Positions 60,924 through 64,000 of a DNA stretch of 64,000 nucleotides are shown in pieces; the first letter of the stretch is position 1, and every line of letters begins with the position of its first letter. The notes under the pieces are model-generated. The model had not been told where the DNA came from. It searched no databases and was given only the letters and a program-made list of their open reading frames with translations. Source of the stretch: Narthecium ossifragum (lineage: Eukaryota; Streptophyta; Magnoliopsida; Dioscoreales; Nartheciaceae); assembly GCA_963920575.1 (NCBI GenBank), contig OY986967.1, positions 25,716,884 through 25,780,883 on the forward strand. The letters run 5' to 3'. Both the position numbers and the translations under genes were made by a program.

Positions 60924-60958
<35 letters not shown>
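60924..60958. repeat. (TA)n microsatellite
   Basis: About 35 bp of pure TA repeat. Confidence 0.95.
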
Positions 60959-60961
<3 letters not shown>

Positions 60962-61025
60962 TTCATAGAACAACATATTTTAAGAAACTGATCATAGGCA
61001 AAAAAAAATTAATTGCAAATGGTAA

Positions 61026-61480
61026 TAGCATTCCCAACATATTCCCGGTCCATATATCTATTTCAGTGGGATTTGGTGTTATTCTATAATATAGGGAATC
61101 ATTTTTTGCTTTATTTACAAAACAGTTTTCCTATATTGATTCCTTGTAATGTTAAAAGTTTTAAGATATAAACATGTTTAACGGATAGGAAACGCATTTT
61201 CATTCCTAACAGATTCCCTATGCCGCTCACTCTTCCTAAATTTAGAAAATACTATTAGAAAAACATCACCTAACACATTCCATATCCCCAAACTCATTCC
61301 TTATCTCATTTCCTAAATTTAAACATATTCCTTATGTTTAGGAAATGAGATCAGTTAATTTTAGAGAATGAGATAAGAAATGAGTTTAGAAATATGAAAT
61401 CTATTGGGTGATGTTTTTTACTCGTGTTTCCTAAATTTAGGGATAGTGAATGATATAGGAAATATGTTGGAAATGCTCTA
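61026..61480. mobile_element. MITE with TAG(AG)CATTYCCAACATAT termini (about 455 bp)
   Basis: Left TAGCATTCCCAACATATTCC and right GGAAATATGTTGGAAATGCTCTA are inverted. GCATT(C/T)CCAACA ends are common in plant MITEs. Inner words TTCCTAAATTTAG occur in both orientations. The TSD is unclear. Confidence 0.65.
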
Positions 61481-61577
61481 AAGGCCTCATAAGTTTTAAT
61501 TGCCTTCATGTCTGTCATGATCTAGAATTTTAGATCAGATGCATATTTATATGTATGTCCACTAGCAATTAAGCGGG

Positions 61578-62421
61578 CATTTGGTTGGTGGAATCTCTGA
61601 TGCATGGATCGTATGATGCACACATCATGTGGTGTGGTGCATGCATCGGACAGTAGATGCACTTATTTGGTTGTCTTTTGGATCAGCCGATGCACTCTGA
61701 TATATATATACACACACACATATATATAATATTCACAACATTATATGAATAATATTTAATATATATTAAAAATTAAATTTATTTCATCATTATGTGAACA
61801 TTATATGAATAATATATATATAATATATATTAAAATATATTCAATAAAGTTATGTAAACATTAAAATTATGTGAACATTATTTTAATATCAATAAAGTCA
61901 TTATGTTATTTAAATCTCAATAATATATATATTATTCATATAATTTTCACATAATGATGCAATAAAGTTAATTTTTAATATATATATATATATATAATTC
62001 ATGTAATGTCATATATATAATTCATATAATGTTCACATAATGATGCTTATATAATTCATATAATGTTCACATAATGATGCAATAAAGTTAAATTTTAATG
62101 TATATATATATTATTGAGATTAAAATAATATAATGACTTTATTGAGATTAAAATAATGTTCACATAATTTTAATGTTTACATAACTTTATTGAATATACT
62201 TTAATATGTTGACGGTGTGTATAAAAGATGCATCGCAGATGGATGCATAAACGGTGTGTATAAGAGATGCACCGCAAATAGGTGCATCACGTGAAACGGT
62301 CAAAATTCATTAAATTCATGATTTAACCAAAGTGCGATGCGTGAATTAGTTAATGTGTGATGAACTAAACACGATAATTAATCAGGATGCACCGTGATAC
62401 ATGCCATCCAAACGGACCATA
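61578..62421. mobile_element. AT-rich MITE-like element with GATGCA words
   Basis: Left edge GGGCATTTGGTTGG and right edge ATGCCATCCAAACGGACCAT are loosely inverted. Both flanks are rich in GATGCA/TGCATC. The centre 61700-62215 is an array of ATTATGTGAACATTATATG words in both orientations, able to form large hairpins. Confidence 0.55.
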
Positions 62422-62545
62422 AATTCATTACTGTCCCTTACGGAACAGTCACCTTGTCCCCGGCGCGATGCACCTGATGCATGCCATCCGAATGGACCAT
62501 AAATTCATTGCTGTCCCTCACGGAACAGTCACCTTGTCCTCCAAA
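62395..62545. repeat. Tandem duplication at the element edge (period about 79 bp)
   Basis: ATGCCATCC.AA.GGACCATAA and the following CGGAACAGTCACCTTGTCC occur twice (from about 62401 and about 62480) with a few substitutions. Confidence 0.85.
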
Positions 62546-63040
62546 ACCTCTTTGTTATTGACACTTGTCATCTTATATGCCACGTTGGACGTTGGTTAGC
62601 ATTCTAAACATAGCAACTGCCCACCTATAATTACTAAATGCCAAGACCCATAGGTGACACATGTTAAGGCGTCAATCATGCATTTGATAAATTGATGATC
62701 TAGATGCTTCACCTGCTGGATCTATCTAAACTACGACATAAGGAACAATGGAGAACATGAGCTTAGGTGTCATCTGTTGATTCGCTAGATATAAAGTTTG
62801 ATGATAGAAAGTTATCACACAATCTTCCTCCTTTCTTTTCATCAATCCACTCAAAGTGAGTTATAGGATTTTTTTTTCTTCTAAAATGAACCACTGGTCT
62901 TCGTTTTTTATACTATAAGACCCCATATTATTTGTTTGCATAATAGAACCTCTAACTTTCTTTATTTCACACTGGGCCGCATTCTGGCTAGACAAAAATA
63001 TAATAATGTCTATATTGGGACAGGCAAATTGCTACTCACC

Positions 63041-63077
63041 CTATCTCTGACACCGCCCTACCCGGTGTCAGAGATAG
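63041..63077. repeat. Perfect 15-bp inverted repeat with 7-nt loop
   Basis: CTATCTCTGACACCG at 63041-63055 and its exact complement at 63063-63077. No T-run follows directly on the plus strand, so it is not a classic terminator; it is more likely a transposon-end structure. Confidence 0.85.
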
Positions 63078-63311
63078 AAATTCCCATTCTACCCTTCTCT
63101 TACTCCATCTCTCTCTCCACACCATCATCTGCCATCTTTGATATATTTTTTTTAGTTTTCTTTTTTTTTCCTTGTTTTATCAGTTTTATTTTTCTTTTTT
63201 CCATCAAAACCTAATTTATTGATTTTGTTAGTTTTCTTTTTTTTTCTTTTTTTCATTAGTTTTGTTCTTTAATATTTTTTTTTTATTTTTTTATCAGTTT
63301 TATTTTTTTTC

Positions 63312-63737
63312 TTTGTTATCAATTTTATTTTTCCTTCTGAATAAGTAGTTTTTTTATTATATATTCGAGAAAATAAGCATATGCACACTTACCGAGAAGA
63401 TAAATATCTGCACGCTTACCGAGAAGATAAGCATATGCACATTTTTCAATGAGATAAGAATTTGTCTTATACTATCCTCTCATGTCTAGATATAGGCAGG
63501 AGAGGGGTTTTCTTTATTTTTTTTATCAGTTTTATTTCTTTTTGTTATCAGTTTTATTTTTCCTTCTGGATAAATAGTTTTTTTTATTATATATTTGAGA
63601 AGATAAACATCTGCACGCTTACCGAGAAGATAAACATCTGCACACTTACCGAGAAGATAAGCGTCTGCACGTTTTTCAATGAGATAAGGAATTGTCTTGT
63701 ACTATCCTCTCATGCCTATATATAGGCTGGAGAGGGG
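63312..63737 (+). promoter_or_regulatory. Tandemly duplicated promoter-like block (about 197 bp, two copies)
   Basis: Copies at 63312-63507 and 63541-63737 share TTTGTTATCA.TTTTATTTTT, CTTACCGAGAAGATAA repeats, TTTTTCAATGAGATAAG and ACTATCCTCTCATG. They end in TATATATAGG (copy 2) or GATATAGG (copy 1) and GAGAGGGG. Within each copy the 30-bp unit with ACCGAGAAGATAA is itself repeated two or three times. Confidence 0.8.
63717..63724 (+). promoter_or_regulatory. TATA box for the gene starting at 63832
   Basis: TATATATA in CCTATATATAGG, followed by a CT-rich leader (63750-63800) and the ATG 108 bp downstream. The upstream duplicate has only a degenerate GATATAGG. Confidence 0.65.
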
Positions 63738-63831
63738 GGTATGAAGTCACACCTCCCTCCCTTACTCTCTCCCTCAGCCTCTCCTTCTCTCTTCTTAAAA
63801 CAGAGTTCTCTTCTTAGCAATAACTTCGGTT

Positions 63832-64000
63832 ATGGATGACTACTTCGGTTCATTTTCAGATAGTTGTTCATTTGAGAATAATGTTCCTAATGGGGAGAGC
63901 ATCTCCATCAACAGTCGCGATTATACAACCGAATTTACCACAGATCAGGTTAGTTATTATCGTTGTTTTATGTTAAGACTGCATAATGTTGTTCTTATAC
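63832..64000 (+). CDS. First exon of an unidentified gene, 3' part outside window
   Basis: ATG at 63832 opens 39 codons (MDDYFGSFSDSC..., ending TTEFTTDQ) to a good donor CAG|GTTAG at 63948. A strong promoter context (TATA, pyrimidine-rich leader) precedes it. The acidic N-terminus with FTTDQ before a splice site is reminiscent of FAR1/MULE-transposase-related proteins, but this is too short to identify. The intron starts at 63949 and runs past the edge. Confidence 0.55.
   Translation, partial: MDDYFGSFSDSCSFENNVPNGESISINSRDYTTEFTTDQVSYYRCFMLRLHNVVLI

Overview
The window is nuclear plant DNA, most likely from a monocot. Most genes have several introns with canonical GT/AG borders. Coding exons are far more GC-rich than the AT-rich spacers, and the TMEM245-like and XERICO-like genes have the strongly GC-skewed 5' ends typical of many monocots. 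The spacers are full of plant transposon relics. All exon models below were read by eye from ORF frames, splice sites and reading-phase continuity. No database search was run, so family names rest on recognised sequence motifs.

Layout. 1-2487: 3' part of a P-class PPR gene (+). 4695-5535: a terminal-inverted-repeat element with an 8-bp target duplication. 6207-6999: a small FAM32A-like gene (+). 8550-18429: a ten-exon GBF-interacting-protein-1-like gene (-). 18648-19064: a CCGAA-rich element with an 8-bp duplication. 19890-23152: a seven-exon nucleotide-sugar transporter (-). 25255-28697: a six-exon CCDC22-like Commander-complex gene (-). 28800-30930: nested and interleaved inverted-repeat elements, one carrying tRNA-promoter-like boxes. 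32402-35052: a TMEM245/AI-2E-like membrane protein (+). 37200-38200: two MITEs. 38693-41435: a complete non-autonomous Copia LTR element that carries only gag (TR-GAG type). 43209-48838: an apparently complete autonomous Mutator-like element (MULE) with 112-bp inverted termini, a 9-bp target duplication, an uninterrupted five-exon transposase (966 aa) and a convergent GRF-zinc-finger gene. 50215-56969: a nine-exon C2/VASt/GRAM membrane-contact protein (+). 58569-59003: a XERICO-like RING-H2 gene (-). 59650-63830: MITE and microsatellite DNA ending in a tandemly duplicated promoter. 63832 onward: the first exon of a gene that leaves the window.

The host genes form no operon and are single-copy housekeeping or regulatory genes: RNA processing, transcriptional co-regulation, Golgi sugar import, endosomal recycling, lipid contact sites and ubiquitination. 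As I recall, nucleotide-sugar transporter and TMEM245-like genes are neighbours in Arabidopsis (around At5g55950/At5g55960), so part of this order may be old microsynteny. The most interesting parts are the MULE with its second gene, the gag-only LTR element with a GATCGATC-saturated LTR, the tRNA-box foldback cluster, and the duplicated promoter at the right edge.
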